Positions 40,712 through 50,496 of a stretch of DNA of 64,000 bases are shown here, in pieces. A model generated the notes under the pieces. The model searched no databases. It worked only from the letters and a program-made list of their open reading frames with translations, and was not told the origin of the DNA. Source of the stretch: Mesoterricola silvestris. Its GTDB lineage: Bacteria > Acidobacteriota > Holophagae > Holophagales > Holophagaceae. The DNA lies in the NCBI RefSeq assembly GCF_030295405.1, contig NZ_AP027080.1, positions 2,170,001 through 2,234,000 of the forward strand, written 5' to 3'. A program made the position numbers and the translations under genes. Each line of letters opens with the position of its first letter. Positions within the stretch are counted from its first letter, which is position 1.

Positions 40712-42670
40712 ATGCTACGGTCCTTCAACCCGCCGTTCATGGAAAAATCCAACCCCAGGAAAGGTTCCCAGGGAGTGCCCGTGGCCTACCCGCCCCCTTT
40801 CCGGCGTTTGCGGGGCTATGCCTTCGATCCGAGCCTCTCGCTTCACCTGGAAACCGCCTCCATCAATCACGCGGTCTTCGAGATTCCGTGGGAGGTGGGC
40901 CTGGAGCCGGGGCCCACGGGGGAGTACGTGCGGGTCCTGGACGTGGACGCGGCCAGCCAGTGCTGGTACGAACCCGTGGACCTCAATGAACTGGAAATCG
41001 CCGCCCAGAACGGGCTCCCGCCCTCGGAGGGGAATCCCCAGTTCCATCAGCAGATGGTCTATGCGGCGGCGGTGAACACCATCTGCAACTTCGAGCAGGC
41101 GCTGGGGCGCCCGGTGTTCTGGGCGCCCCTGTACGACGACACGCGGCCGCCGGGCAAGAAGGAGGTCTTCATCCAGCACCTTCGCCTCTATCCCCACGCC
41201 ATCCGGGCGGCCAACGCGTACTACAGTCCGGCCAAGCGGGCCATTCTCTTCGGGTACTTCCCGGGGCCGTCGGGGATGGTGTTCTCGTGCCTTTCCAGCG
41301 ATATCATCGCCCACGAAACGACCCACGCCCTCCTGGACGGGCTGCACCGGCGGTACCTGGAGGACACCAACGAGGACGTCCTGGCCTTCCATGAAGGCTT
41401 CGCGGACCTGGTGGCCCTCTTCCAGCATTTCACCTTCCCGGAGGTGCTCCGCCACCAGATCCGCAAGACCCGGGGGGACCTGGCGCTGCCCTCCCTCCTG
41501 GGGGAGCTGGCCCGGGAGTTCGGCGAAGCCACGGGCGGGTACGGCGCCCTGAGGAGCGCCATCGGGACCTGGGACGAGAAGGGCGCCTGGAGGCCCATCG
41601 AGCCGGACCCGGAGCGGCTCCGGACGGTCCAGGAACCCCACGACCGGGGGGCCGTCCTCGTGGCGGCGGTGTTCGGCGCCTTCCTGGCGGTGAACAAGGC
41701 CCGGTGCGAGGATCTGCTGCGCCTGGCCACGGGCGGCACCGGCGTGCTCCCCGCCGGGGCCATCGGGGGGGACCTGGTGGATCGTCTCGCCGTGGAGACC
41801 AACAAGACCGCGGGGACCTTCCTGACGGTCTGCATCCGGGCCCTGGACTACACCCCCTGGACCGACCTGACCTTCGGGGACTACCTGCGGGCCCTGATCA
41901 CGGCGGACCACGACATGGTCCCCGACGACCGCATCGGCCTGCGGGTGGCGCTCATCGAGTCCTTCCGGCGCTGGGGCATCGTCCCCGCGGGCCTCAAAGT
42001 GCTCTCGGAGGAGCAGCTGCGCTGGCCCTACGCGGCCCAGGACCTGGATCCGCGCGAACGGAAGGTGCTGACCAAGGCGGCCTCCGCCCTCCGTTCCAGG
42101 ATCACGGAGACGCTCTTCCTCCAGGACCGGGAGGCGCTTTTCGAGAAGCTCCGGGAGGCCCGGCGGTTCACCCACGAGTACCTCCGTTCCGCCCTGGCCG
42201 CGGACGCCGACCCCGTCACCCGTTCCGCCTTCGAGCGCACCACGGGGCTGAGCCTGGACCCGGGGCTTCCGGGGATCTTCCTGAACGAACGCCAGGAAGT
42301 GGCCTTCGAGGTCCACGCGCTGTACCCCGCGCTCCGGGTGAGCCCCTCCGGGACCACGCTGAAGCAGCTGGTGGTCACCGTCGCCCAGCGGCGGAGGCTG
42401 CCCGTGGACCCGGAGGATCCGGACCGGGGCACCTTCGATTTCCGCGGCGGGGCCACCCTCATCTTCGACCTGGAAGGGAAGGAACCCCGGCTGCGCTACA
42501 CCATCCCGCGCCCCATCGACAGCGGGGAGCGCCTCGCCGCGATCCGGGCCTACTTCAGGCGCAGGGGCCTGGAGGGCGTGGGGCTGCGGGCCACCTATTT
42601 CGGAGCGCCCCCGCCGGGCGGAATGGACCTCGAGGACGAATGCTTCGGCCTCCTTCACGGGGAGAGGTGA
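40712..42670 (+). CDS. Gluzincin-type metallopeptidase-like protein, 652 aa
   Basis: A large cytoplasmic protein without signal peptide. The zinc-peptidase motif HETTH (201-205) in SSDIIAHETTHALLDGLHRR is followed 23 residues later by a likely third ligand, Glu228, in FHEGFADLVALFQHF, the thermolysin-like gluzincin layout. The C-terminal ~250 residues are a separate region (RRFTHEYLRSALAADADP, YTIPRPIDSGERLAAIRAYF) that I do not recognise. The ATG at 40712 has a strong GGGAGG; frames upstream cross the AT-rich promoter. It leads a three-gene unit: 4 bases separate it from the MBL gene. Confidence 0.85.
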   Translation: MLRSFNPPFMEKSNPRKGSQGVPVAYPPPFRRLRGYAFDPSLSLHLETASINHAVFEIPWEVGLEPGPTGEYVRVLDVDAASQCWYEPVDLNELEIAAQNGLPPSEGNPQFHQQMVYAAAVNTICNFEQALGRPVFWAPLYDDTRPPGKKEVFIQHLRLYPHAIRAANAYYSPAKRAILFGYFPGPSGMVFSCLSSDIIAHETTHALLDGLHRRYLEDTNEDVLAFHEGFADLVALFQHFTFPEVLRHQIRKTRGDLALPSLLGELAREFGEATGGYGALRSAIGTWDEKGAWRPIEPDPERLRTVQEPHDRGAVLVAAVFGAFLAVNKARCEDLLRLATGGTGVLPAGAIGGDLVDRLAVETNKTAGTFLTVCIRALDYTPWTDLTFGDYLRALITADHDMVPDDRIGLRVALIESFRRWGIVPAGLKVLSEEQLRWPYAAQDLDPRERKVLTKAASALRSRITETLFLQDREALFEKLREARRFTHEYLRSALAADADPVTRSAFERTTGLSLDPGLPGIFLNERQEVAFEVHALYPALRVSPSGTTLKQLVVTVAQRRRLPVDPEDPDRGTFDFRGGATLIFDLEGKEPRLRYTIPRPIDSGERLAAIRAYFRRRGLEGVGLRATYFGAPPPGGMDLEDECFGLLHGER

Positions 42671-42674
42671 CGCC

Positions 42675-44165
42675 ATGACCGCTGCGCACGGATCGGGAAC
42701 CAAGGGCGGCAAGGACGTGACGATCCGCATGTACCGGCACGGCCTGGGGGACTGCTTCCTGCTGGGCCTGCCCAGGGCCCAGGGGGGCGGGTTCCACGTG
42801 CTCATCGACTGCGGGCTGATCTCCGGCGTCGCGGGCGCCCGGGAGACGATGCGCGAGGTGGTGGGCTCCATCCGCGAAGCCTGCGGGGACCACCTGGACC
42901 TGGCCGTCATCACCCACGCCCACTGGGACCACGTCTCCGCCTTCTCCCGGGAGCAGGCCCAGGACCTCTTTGAGGACGGCATGGCCATCGACGAGGTGTG
43001 GTACGCCTGGACCGAGGATCCCACCGACAAGCTCGGCCAGAAGCTGCGCCGGGAGCGCGGGGCCAAGCTCGCCGCCCTGGCCAAGGCCTCCCCGGCCCTG
43101 GCGAAGCTGGGCGAGGCGGGCTCGGCCCGGATGCTGGAGCGGCGCGCCCGGGTGGACAATCTCCTGCAGTTCTACGGCCTGGAGGGAGCCGCGAGCCTGG
43201 GGGCGGCCTCCGCGGATGCCGGCAGGACCGCCGCGGCCTTCGAATACCTCGCCCGGCGCCACGGGGTGCGCACCCGCTACCTGGCTCCCGGGGACCCGCC
43301 CCGGGCCCTGCCCGGCGTGGAGGGGGTCCGGGTCTACGCGGTGGGCCCCCCCCGGAACGAGGCCCTGCTCAAGCGCAGCGACCCGACCCGGAAGGGCAGG
43401 GAGGTCTACGAATTCGTCTCGGATGAGGCCCAGGGGGAATGCCTTGGGGCGGCCTTCGACCGGGTCACCGGCCCCACGGCCGACGATTCCGACTGCCCCT
43501 TCGAGGCCTCCTTCTGCCGGGGCCCCGGCCGCCGCGCACCCTCGGCCCAGCTGGCCCGGCTCATCCAGGAGGTGTACGACGCCAAGGACATGGCCTGGCG
43601 CCGGGTGGACGACGACTGGACCGCGGCGGCCGAGACCCTGGCCCTGAACCTGGACAGCCACACCAACAACACCAGCCTCGTGCTGGCCTTCGAACTCACC
43701 GGGAGCGGCGGCGTGCTGCTCTTCGCGGCGGACGCCCAGGTGGGAAACTGGTTGTCCTGGCAGGACGTGACCTGGGAGGTCCCGGAGGCCGGCGGAACCC
43801 GCAGCCGGGTCACCGGCGCGGACCTGCTCCGGCGGACGGTGTTCTACAAGGTGGGTCACCACGGAAGCCACAACGCGACCCTGCGGGAGCTGGGCCTGGA
43901 ACAGATGGCCAGCGAGGACCTGGTCGCCGCCGTCCCGGTCTCCGTCGCCCAGGCAAAAGCCAAGCGTTGGACCCAGATGCCCTTCAAGCCGCTGATGGAG
44001 CGCCTCGCCCAGAAGACCGGGGGCCGGGTGCTGGTCAGCGATGTGCAGGCGGCGGCGCCCACCCTCCGGACCCTCGGAGCGCTGAACAAGGCGCAGCGCG
44101 CCGGCTTCCTCAAGGCCTTGAAGGAGGAGCCCCTCTACTACGAACTTTCGATCCCTTTGGCGTAG
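42675..44165 (+). CDS. Metallo-beta-lactamase-fold hydrolase, ComEC-like
   Basis: A 496-residue protein without membrane helices. It opens with IRMYRHGLGDCFLLGLP and VLIDCGL, holds the metal motif THAHWDHVSAF (HxHxDH, residues 81-86), and near the end a DAQVGNW Asp and the segment YKVGHHGSHNATLRELGLEQ, typical of the ComEC/Rec2 soluble MBL domain. Such domains act on nucleic acid or nucleotides in other systems; the substrate here is unknown. An insert of ~150 helical residues lies between the first and later motifs. AGAGGTGA precedes the ATG. Confidence 0.9.
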   Translation: MTAAHGSGTKGGKDVTIRMYRHGLGDCFLLGLPRAQGGGFHVLIDCGLISGVAGARETMREVVGSIREACGDHLDLAVITHAHWDHVSAFSREQAQDLFEDGMAIDEVWYAWTEDPTDKLGQKLRRERGAKLAALAKASPALAKLGEAGSARMLERRARVDNLLQFYGLEGAASLGAASADAGRTAAAFEYLARRHGVRTRYLAPGDPPRALPGVEGVRVYAVGPPRNEALLKRSDPTRKGREVYEFVSDEAQGECLGAAFDRVTGPTADDSDCPFEASFCRGPGRRAPSAQLARLIQEVYDAKDMAWRRVDDDWTAAAETLALNLDSHTNNTSLVLAFELTGSGGVLLFAADAQVGNWLSWQDVTWEVPEAGGTRSRVTGADLLRRTVFYKVGHHGSHNATLRELGLEQMASEDLVAAVPVSVAQAKAKRWTQMPFKPLMERLAQKTGGRVLVSDVQAAAPTLRTLGALNKAQRAGFLKALKEEPLYYELSIPLA

Positions 44166-44212
44166 GCTGGACCCCGCGCGGTCCGCGCCCGCCCCCTGCT
44201 GGAGACGACCCC

Positions 44213-45010
44213 ATGGCGGATGCATTCCTCGACCCGGCGGGCACCCGGGACCTGATCGTGGGCACCTGGGCCGAGATCGTGCCCCTCTCCCCTTCCGAAC
44301 GGGGGGACAAGGAACGGGAGATCGGCCGGCTCCTGGAGCGCGCCGCCGGGCAGTTCCCGCCGCCCTTCGGCTCGCCCAGCGAGGAGGTGGACCGGATGCT
44401 GGCGCTGACCGGTCGGCTCACCCAGTCCGGTCTCCTGGAACTGGGGTCGGCGAACCTGTGGCCGGATACGCCGGGCCTGCTGTTCCGGGGGATCCTGGAG
44501 GAGGGCGTCCTGCGGGCCCTGGGGGACCTGGATGGCCTGGATTCCCCCTCGTCCCGGGCGGCCGCCCTGGAGGGCCTGCTGCCGGTTCCCCGGACCCACC
44601 TGGCCATCGCCCAGTTCCGGGGGACGGGGAGCCTGGACCGGGACCAGGTGGAGAGCCAGGCCAGTGACATGCTCCGGTTCGCGGGCAAGGCCTGGGGGTG
44701 GTCCCGGGACAACGGCCCGGAGATCTTCCCCCTGCTCCTGGGCGTCACGGGGGCCCTGGTGGCCGCCCTGCTGCGCCAGCCCCACCGGACCCCCAGCACG
44801 GCCGGCGAAGTGCTGTGGGCCCTGGATACCGTCCATTACGCCGTGGACCGCTGCGCGGACGAGCATCGGCTGGCCACGGGGGGAATCGCGGGACTGGAGG
44901 CCAAGGTCCGGCGCGCCGCCCAGGCGACCCTGGCCGCCCTTTCGGCCCCGGACCACGCGCCCTACGACCGCAACGAAATCGCCACCCGGTTCGCGCGGAA
45001 TTGGGCATAA
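44213..45010 (+). CDS. Helical protein of unknown function, 265 aa
   Basis: The third gene of the unit, 47 bases after the MBL gene. The product is helical, with an acidic start (MADAFLDPAGTRDLIVGTWA), a central hydrophobic stretch (EIFPLLLGVTGALVAALLR) that might enter or touch a membrane, and a Cys/His-containing helix near the end (VHYAVDRCADEHRLATGG). No known family is apparent. A GGAG ribosome site lies 9 bases before the ATG at 44213. Its constant place behind a peptidase and an MBL protein would suggest a partner or target role. Confidence 0.75.
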   Translation: MADAFLDPAGTRDLIVGTWAEIVPLSPSERGDKEREIGRLLERAAGQFPPPFGSPSEEVDRMLALTGRLTQSGLLELGSANLWPDTPGLLFRGILEEGVLRALGDLDGLDSPSSRAAALEGLLPVPRTHLAIAQFRGTGSLDRDQVESQASDMLRFAGKAWGWSRDNGPEIFPLLLGVTGALVAALLRQPHRTPSTAGEVLWALDTVHYAVDRCADEHRLATGGIAGLEAKVRRAAQATLAALSAPDHAPYDRNEIATRFARNWA

Positions 45011-45308
45011 TCGGCCGTTCTCCCCGGCCCCGCCACGGTCCCCGGATGGGTAAAGACCGCCCGGGACCTTTGGTATGCAACATTCAACCCTTTCCCTTCG
45101 ACGTTCAGCCATGCAAAGGGTTGTTTGGCCTTGGCTTTGCTTATTTATGGGCTCCAGGAATACCCCTTTTTCCCCAGGGAATCATGAAAATGCCAGTATC
45201 GCCGTGGATGGGCAGCAGCTTCACCTTTTTCGGACCCGGTCCGGGGGGAGGCCGATTCTGCCGTCCCGGCCGGGGTCCGCTGGCCGCGCCCAGGCACGGG
45301 GTGGCTGG

Positions 45309-46064
45309 ATGAGGTCGGTGCGGATGCTGGTGGTGGTGGTCGAGGATGAGGGGCTGGGCGACGAGGGCCTCGTGCGGCCCCTGGAAAGGGCCGGTTGCGT
45401 GGTGGTGAACACCTTTTGCGGGGGGGCCGCGGCGGTGGAGTGGCTGAGCCGGCCCCGGGAGGTGGACGCGGTCTTCCTGGACGCCAACCTGGCGGACCTG
45501 GGGGGCCTGAAGGTGGCGAAGGCCCTGGGTTCCCGGTGGCCCCTGGTGGTCACCACCTCCAACCCCGCCCATGCCGCGGACGCCTTCGAATGGGATGCGG
45601 TGGACTACCTGCCCAAGCCGGTGACGGCCATGCGGCTTGAGCGCGCCCTCAGGCGCATCGAGAAGGAGGGGCCCAAGGTTCCCAGCTGGCTGCCGGCGTC
45701 GCCCGGGCGGCCCCGGTACCCCGTGCAGGCCGGGCAGGGCCTCCTGTTCGTGGACCTGGAAAAGACCACCTATTTCGAAGTGGAGAACGAAGTGGTGTGG
45801 GCCCATGCCGGAAGGCGCCTGCGCACCCAATGGAAGACCCTGGGCGACGTGGAACGGGCCTTCCCCGGCTGGGGGCTGCTGCGCATCCACCGGCACCTGC
45901 TGGTGCGCCTGGAGGCGGTGCTCGGCCTCAAATCCACCCAGGGCGGAAGGGTGCTGGTGCGCCTGGCTGGAGGGGAGGAACTGGAGGCCAGCCGCGGGGG
46001 GGCGCCCCGGTTGCGGGAGCACTTCCGGTTGCGGGGCCCGGGTGCCGCCCGGGCCGTCATCTGA
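45309..46064 (+). CDS. LytTR-type response regulator 1
   Basis: A receiver domain (1-125) with the phosphoacceptor Asp58 (AVFLDANLADLGG) and the Lys of YLPKPV leads to a C-terminal LytTR DNA-binding domain (~145-245: YFEVENEVVWAHAGRRLRTQ, LLRIHRHLLVRLEAV). The Lys-Pro and the hydrophobic first strand are intact, but the first strand holds VVVVEDEGLGDEG, somewhat altered from the usual acidic pair. It controls transcription. The start is 45309 or 45324. It probably belongs with the LytS-type kinase at 46.9 kb. Confidence 0.9.
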   Translation: MRSVRMLVVVVEDEGLGDEGLVRPLERAGCVVVNTFCGGAAAVEWLSRPREVDAVFLDANLADLGGLKVAKALGSRWPLVVTTSNPAHAADAFEWDAVDYLPKPVTAMRLERALRRIEKEGPKVPSWLPASPGRPRYPVQAGQGLLFVDLEKTTYFEVENEVVWAHAGRRLRTQWKTLGDVERAFPGWGLLRIHRHLLVRLEAVLGLKSTQGGRVLVRLAGGEELEASRGGAPRLREHFRLRGPGAARAVI

Positions 46065-46246
46065 CCTCCGGCGCGGGCCTTCGGGGGGGTATACTGCCGC
46101 CATCGCACGCCCTGTCAGGCCCCCGCCGGTCCCGCCCCGACCCCGGTCCGTCGGGTTTTTTGGGGGCCTGGTCCGATCCCGGGGCCGGCCTGGCCGGGGC
46201 AGGGGGATCCTTGCTGGAACCGTGCGTTCATTCCCAAGGAGTTTCC

Positions 46247-46882
46247 ATGACCTTCCGCCGCAGCCGCCTCATGCCCTTTCTGCTTCTGGGCCTCAGCCTC
46301 GCCGGGCAGCGGCCCGTGCAGTTCGGGGGGGCCCTTTCCCTGGACGTGCCCCTGGAGGGCCTGAAAACCGACCTCAACGACAAGGTGGGGCTGGGCACCA
46401 GCTTCCAGGTCACCTTCGGGGGCGGGGAGCGCCTTGCGGTGAGGCCCCGCCTGGATCTGGAGATCTTCCGCGTGGCCTCGTACCACCGGTTCCATTCGGA
46501 TTACCGGGAGGCCCGCACCTTCTTCTCGGCGGGGCTCGGGGCGGACCTGCTCTACGCCTTCGGCGCCGATGCGCGCAAGGGGCTCTACGGGCTGGCGGGG
46601 GCCGGCGTGCTGCAGTGGTTCCAGTACTTCGAGAATTCCTACCGCTGGGATGCGTACGGCTCGGAAAGCCGCCGCTCCCACACCCGGGAGAACCGGGTCA
46701 GCCCCTGGGTGGCCCTGGGGCTGGGGTACCAGATCACCCGCAACGTGGGCGTGGAAACCCGGGCCGTGCTCTCCCAGTACGACGGCCCCACCGCCGGGGG
46801 GCTCGCCTCCTTCTCCTGGGAGACCCCCACGGAGGTGCGCAGGGCCCTCATCGCCCAGGTGGCGGTGACGGGGCGGTGGTGA
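46247..46882 (+). CDS. Outer-membrane beta-barrel protein, 211 aa
   Basis: Signal peptide SRLMPFLLLGLSLAGQR, then alternating strands: VQFGGALSLDVPLEGLKTDL, LAVRPRLDLEIFRVASYHRF, TFFSAGLGADLLYAFGADA, LYGLAGAGVLQWFQYF, and a C-terminal strand ending in VAVTGRW, with the terminal aromatic residue needed for barrel assembly. Eight strands seem likely. AAGGAG lies 6 bases before the ATG. The stop overlaps the GTG start of the kinase gene, so the two are coupled. Confidence 0.85.
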   Translation: MTFRRSRLMPFLLLGLSLAGQRPVQFGGALSLDVPLEGLKTDLNDKVGLGTSFQVTFGGGERLAVRPRLDLEIFRVASYHRFHSDYREARTFFSAGLGADLLYAFGADARKGLYGLAGAGVLQWFQYFENSYRWDAYGSESRRSHTRENRVSPWVALGLGYQITRNVGVETRAVLSQYDGPTAGGLASFSWETPTEVRRALIAQVAVTGRW

Positions 46883-47880
46883 GCTCCGTGCACTGGAATC
46901 CGGGGATCCGCCCCTTTCCGGGCGGGTTCCTGCGCTGGGTTTCCCGGGCGATCCTGCTGGGGGGCCTGCCCAGCGCCCTGGCCCAGGCGCTCCTGACGGG
47001 GCCTTCGCCCACCTACATGGCGATCAGCTTCGGGGTGGGCGCGGTCTGCGCGGTGGTGCTCTGGGGGAGCTACGAGCTGCTGAGCCCCTGGATCCAGGCC
47101 CACCCGCCGGACCTGGACCCGGGCTGGGCGGCCATCCTGTCGCTTTGTAAGTGGATGCTGGTCTACGCGGTCCTGGTGGCCATCCTGCTCGTGACGTCCT
47201 ACCGCGTCCTGCATCTGCCCTTGTCGGCCTTCTTCGTGGTGGTGATGGGGCTCCTGCTCTCCAGCCTGGTGGTCAGCGTGCGCAGCACCACGGCCCAGGT
47301 GGCCCTGGCCCGGACCCTGGAACAGTCCCGCGCCCGGGCCAACCTGGTGGCGCTCAAATCCCAGCTCAGCCCCCACACCCTCTTCAACGCCCTCAACGCC
47401 GCGGCTTCCCTGGTGTCGAAATCCCCCCGGGATGCCGAACGCGCCATCGAGCATCTCTCCCTCCTGCTGCGGCGGATCCTCGAAGCCCTGGAGCGGGAGA
47501 CCTGGACGCTGGGCGAGGAGGTGGACCTGATCCGCCACCTGCTGGAGCTGGAAAAGATCCGGTTCGGGGCCCGGCTGAGTTTCAGCCTCGGCCTGCCGGA
47601 AGCCTGCCGGGAGCAGCCCATTCCGCCCCTGCTGCTCCTGCCCCTGGTGGAGAACAGCCTCAAGCATGGTTTCCGCAGGAAGGTGGGCCCCTGCAGCCTC
47701 CACCTGGCCGTGGAGCCGACCCTGATCCGCCTGGTGGATGACGGCGTGGGGCGCCAGCCCGGGGCCCCGGAGGGCATCGGGCTGCGCACCGTGCGCCAGC
47801 GCCTGGAAGCCATCGGCGGCCGGCTACAATGGCCGGAGGTGGATTCCGGTTGCACCGTGGAGTTGAGCCTGTGCCCCTGA
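46879..47880 (+). CDS. LytS-type sensor histidine kinase
   Basis: A 333-residue kinase of the His_kinase/HATPase LytS class. Four transmembrane helices in the first 135 residues (WVSRAILLGGLPSALAQALL, YMAISFGVGAVCAVVLWGSY, KWMLVYAVLVAILLVTSYRV, FFVVVMGLLLSSLVVSV) precede the phosphorylation motif LKSQLSPHTLFNALNAAASL (His166) and the ATPase segment LLLLPLVENSLKHGF with VDDGVGRQP. The GTG at 46879 overlaps the upstream stop. It would phosphorylate one or both LytTR regulators beside it. Confidence 0.93.
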   Translation: MSSVHWNPGIRPFPGGFLRWVSRAILLGGLPSALAQALLTGPSPTYMAISFGVGAVCAVVLWGSYELLSPWIQAHPPDLDPGWAAILSLCKWMLVYAVLVAILLVTSYRVLHLPLSAFFVVVMGLLLSSLVVSVRSTTAQVALARTLEQSRARANLVALKSQLSPHTLFNALNAAASLVSKSPRDAERAIEHLSLLLRRILEALERETWTLGEEVDLIRHLLELEKIRFGARLSFSLGLPEACREQPIPPLLLLPLVENSLKHGFRRKVGPCSLHLAVEPTLIRLVDDGVGRQPGAPEGIGLRTVRQRLEAIGGRLQWPEVDSGCTVELSLCP

Positions 47881-48626
47881 ACTATGCCCTGATCGAGGAT
47901 GAACCCCTGGCCCGTTCCCGCATGGGGGCCATGCTGGAGCAGCTCCGGCCGGGCAGCGTCTGCCTCGGGGAGGCCGAGGACGGCCTTTCGGGCCTGGACC
48001 TGCTGCGGCGGATCCGCCCCGACGTGCTCTTCCTGGACATCGAATTCCCGCCCGCGGGCGCCTTCGGGCTGCTGAGGGCCGCCCGGGCCGAGAACCTGCG
48101 GCTCCCGCCCATCGTCTTCGTCACGGCCTACGGCGACCACGCCATCGAGGCCTTCCGGTGGGAGGCCTGGGACTACCTCATGAAGCCCCTGGTGGCCGAC
48201 CGGCTCGACGAAACCCTGAGGCGCGTGGAAGGGCGCCTCCTGGCCCAGCCCGACGTGGGTTCCCTCCTCCAGGCCCTGGAGGCCGCGCGCAGGCACGAGG
48301 CCCCGGAGCGGTTCATGGTCACCCGGAAGGGCCGCCTGCGGGTCCTGGCCTGGGGCGACGTCACCCACCTTTCCACGGAGAACCGCCTCCTGTTCGCCCA
48401 CACCGCCGAGGGGCGCTTCCCCCTGGACCGCACCCTGGATGAACTGGAGGGCCTGCTCTCCCCCGCCTTCTTCCGCTGCCACCGCGGGGCCATGGTGGCC
48501 CTGGCCGCGGTGCGGGAAGTGAAGGTGGAGGACGGGGGGAGCGGGGAGCTCACCACCACCGGAGGCGATCGCCTGCCCGTGAGCCGCGAACGCATGCCGG
48601 CCCTGAGGCGGTGCCTGAACGGCTGA
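47871..48626 (+). CDS. LytTR-type response regulator 2
   Basis: Receiver domain with Asp56 (VLFLDIEFPPAGAFGLLR), acidic pocket (ALIEDEPLARSRM), and YLMKPLVADRLDETL with the conserved Lys. The LytTR domain is at ~150-251 (VTHLSTENRLLFAHTAEGRF, FFRCHRGAMVALAAVREVKV). It starts at GTG (47871), 10 bases inside the kinase gene, behind GGAG. The overlap makes it the direct partner of the kinase; regulator 1 is less tightly linked. The 3' end is 6 bases from the convergent chemoreceptor gene. Confidence 0.95.
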   Translation: MPLNYALIEDEPLARSRMGAMLEQLRPGSVCLGEAEDGLSGLDLLRRIRPDVLFLDIEFPPAGAFGLLRAARAENLRLPPIVFVTAYGDHAIEAFRWEAWDYLMKPLVADRLDETLRRVEGRLLAQPDVGSLLQALEAARRHEAPERFMVTRKGRLRVLAWGDVTHLSTENRLLFAHTAEGRFPLDRTLDELEGLLSPAFFRCHRGAMVALAAVREVKVEDGGSGELTTTGGDRLPVSRERMPALRRCLNG

Positions 48627-48632
48627 GCGGAA

Positions 48633-50207
48633 TCAGACCCGGAACCCGTGCACCAGGTCCCGCAGCTTGGTGGACAGGGAGGCGAGGTCGTCGATGGTGC
48701 GCTTGGTCTCGGTGATGCTGGCGGCCAGCTGGTTGGCGGCGGAGGCGTTGCGTTCGGTGAGGCTGGCCGTCATGCTCACGGCCTTGTTCACGTCCTCGCT
48801 GGCCTTGGCCTGCTCCTCGATGGCCAGGGTGATGGCCACCACGCCGGAGGCGCGCTCCCGGGCATTGTCGCGGATGGCTTCCAGACTCTGCACCACCTTC
48901 TCCACGGAAGCGGCGCCCTCGCGCACCCACTGGCCGCTCTCATCGATGAGGGCGGCGATCTCCTTGGCGGCGGCCCCGCTGCGCTCGGCGAGCTTCCGGA
49001 TCTCCTCGGCCACCACGGCGAAGCCCTTGCCCTGCTGCCCGGCCTTGGCGGCCTCGATGGCGGCATTGAGGGAGAGCAGGTTCGTCTGCCGGGCGATATC
49101 CGCGATGACGGTGGTGATGCGGCTGACGCTCTCGGAACTCTGGCGGATGCCGTCCATGGTCCGGGTGGTGTCGGCGGCCAGGACGATGGCGCCTTCGGTC
49201 ACCTTGTGGGAATCCGCCGCCAGCGCCTGGGCCGTGGCCAGGCGGTCCGACACCGCCCGGATGGAGGCCGTGACCTCCTCCAGGGCCGAGGCCGAGGACA
49301 GCATGGCCTCCCGCTGCTGGTCCGAACTCCGGCTCAGGTCCAGGGTGGTGTCGTTGAGTTCCCCCGCGGCGGCGGAGAGCTCGGTGGTGCCCGAGGCCGA
49401 CTGGGTGGAGACGTCCATGATGCCCTGGATCATGACCCGGAGATCCTTCTCCATGTGGCCCATGGCCCCCAGGAGGCTGTCGGCGCTTCCCGAATGCCGG
49501 ATGTTGATGCGGAAATCCCCGGCGGCCATCTGGCGGACGATGTCGGTGGCGTAGGCGGGATCCCCTCCCAGCTGGCCGAGGATGCTCCGGGCGACCCAGG
49601 TGGCCATGGCGGTCATGCCCGCCAGGAGGAGCCCTCCGATGAGCAGCTGGCGCCAGGCCTGGGACCAGAAGGCCGACTGGATGTCATCGGTGAAGAACCC
49701 GATGCCGATGGCCCACTTCCAGGGCTTGAATTCGATGAGTCCATTAAGCTTGGGAAACAGCTCCTGGCCGCCGGGCTTCGCATTCCTGATTTCCATGAAC
49801 GCGATCCGCTGGTTGGCCAGCAGGGCCCGGCCCACCTCACCGGAGGTCCGGCCGTCGGGCATCCTGAAGCCGGGGTCCACCTTGCCGATGCGGGCGGGGT
49901 TCACGTGGACCCGCATGATGTCCTTGTCGTCCCGCACGAAGTAGTAGGTGTCCTCGTGCCGCAGGGACACCAGGACCTCCTCCGCCTTGGCCTGGGCCTG
50001 GGCCTCGGTGAGTTCGCCCTTCTGGGCCAATTCGTGGAAGTGGGCGCAGACGTTCTCGGCGGTGTGGAGCAGGGTGGTGATCTGGGACCGGCGTTCCTGG
50101 TTCAGGCTGGAATTGAGGGAGGCGAGGCCGAGCAGGGCCAGGACGGCCAGGCTTGCGGAGGCGTAGCCCATGATCAGCCAGAGGCGGGTGGAGAGGGAGA
50201 GCTTCAT
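48633..50207 (-). CDS. Methyl-accepting chemotaxis protein, sCache type
   Basis: 524 residues. The first helix ([20 protein letters not shown]), periplasmic single-Cache domain (~35-185: [36 protein letters not shown]), second helix ([20 protein letters not shown]), a HAMP-like part and the long cytoplasmic coiled coil with the conserved tip [21 protein letters not shown] chose the ATG at 50207 because AAGGAACGGA precedes it. The ligand is unknown. The gene for a 62-residue protein lies 100 bases upstream on the same strand. Confidence 0.95.
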   Translation of the reverse strand: MKLSLSTRLWLIMGYASASLAVLALLGLASLNSSLNQERRSQITTLLHTAENVCAHFHELAQKGELTEAQAQAKAEEVLVSLRHEDTYYFVRDDKDIMRVHVNPARIGKVDPGFRMPDGRTSGEVGRALLANQRIAFMEIRNAKPGGQELFPKLNGLIEFKPWKWAIGIGFFTDDIQSAFWSQAWRQLLIGGLLLAGMTAMATWVARSILGQLGGDPAYATDIVRQMAAGDFRINIRHSGSADSLLGAMGHMEKDLRVMIQGIMDVSTQSASGTTELSAAAGELNDTTLDLSRSSDQQREAMLSSASALEEVTASIRAVSDRLATAQALAADSHKVTEGAIVLAADTTRTMDGIRQSSESVSRITTVIADIARQTNLLSLNAAIEAAKAGQQGKGFAVVAEEIRKLAERSGAAAKEIAALIDESGQWVREGAASVEKVVQSLEAIRDNARERASGVVAITLAIEEQAKASEDVNKAVSMTASLTERNASAANQLAASITETKRTIDDLASLSTKLRDLVHGFRV

Positions 50208-50307
50208 TCCGTTCCTTGGGATCGGGCCCCGGGGCCGGTTCGACGGGCCATGGGGGCGGGTAAAGGTCCAGGTGGGCGGATCCGGGATCCGGGTGCCGCG
50301 TAGGCCG

Positions 50308-50496
50308 CTACTGGGCTCGGCCGGTCTGGTCCCAGGCACTGAGCAGCTGGCCCCTCCGGGTCTCGTTCCACCCCTTGGCGAACCCCAGGCAGGTGCCGGG
50401 TTGCGCCTTGATGATCTGGTCGTGCTGGGTGATGAGCCAGTGGATCTCCATTTCGCTGAGCAGGACGGGAACGTAGGGCCGGGTTGACCGTTTCAT
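50308..50496 (-). CDS. Small hypothetical protein, 62 aa
   Basis: A short soluble protein, [20 protein letters not shown] at the start, then [20 protein letters not shown] and a basic end. CGGAG lies 7 bases before the ATG at 50496, which I prefer to a longer frame. It sits before a chemoreceptor gene on the same strand and may be cotranscribed. No family is recognisable. Confidence 0.5.
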   Translation of the reverse strand: MKRSTRPYVPVLLSEMEIHWLITQHDQIIKAQPGTCLGFAKGWNETRRGQLLSAWDQTGRAQ

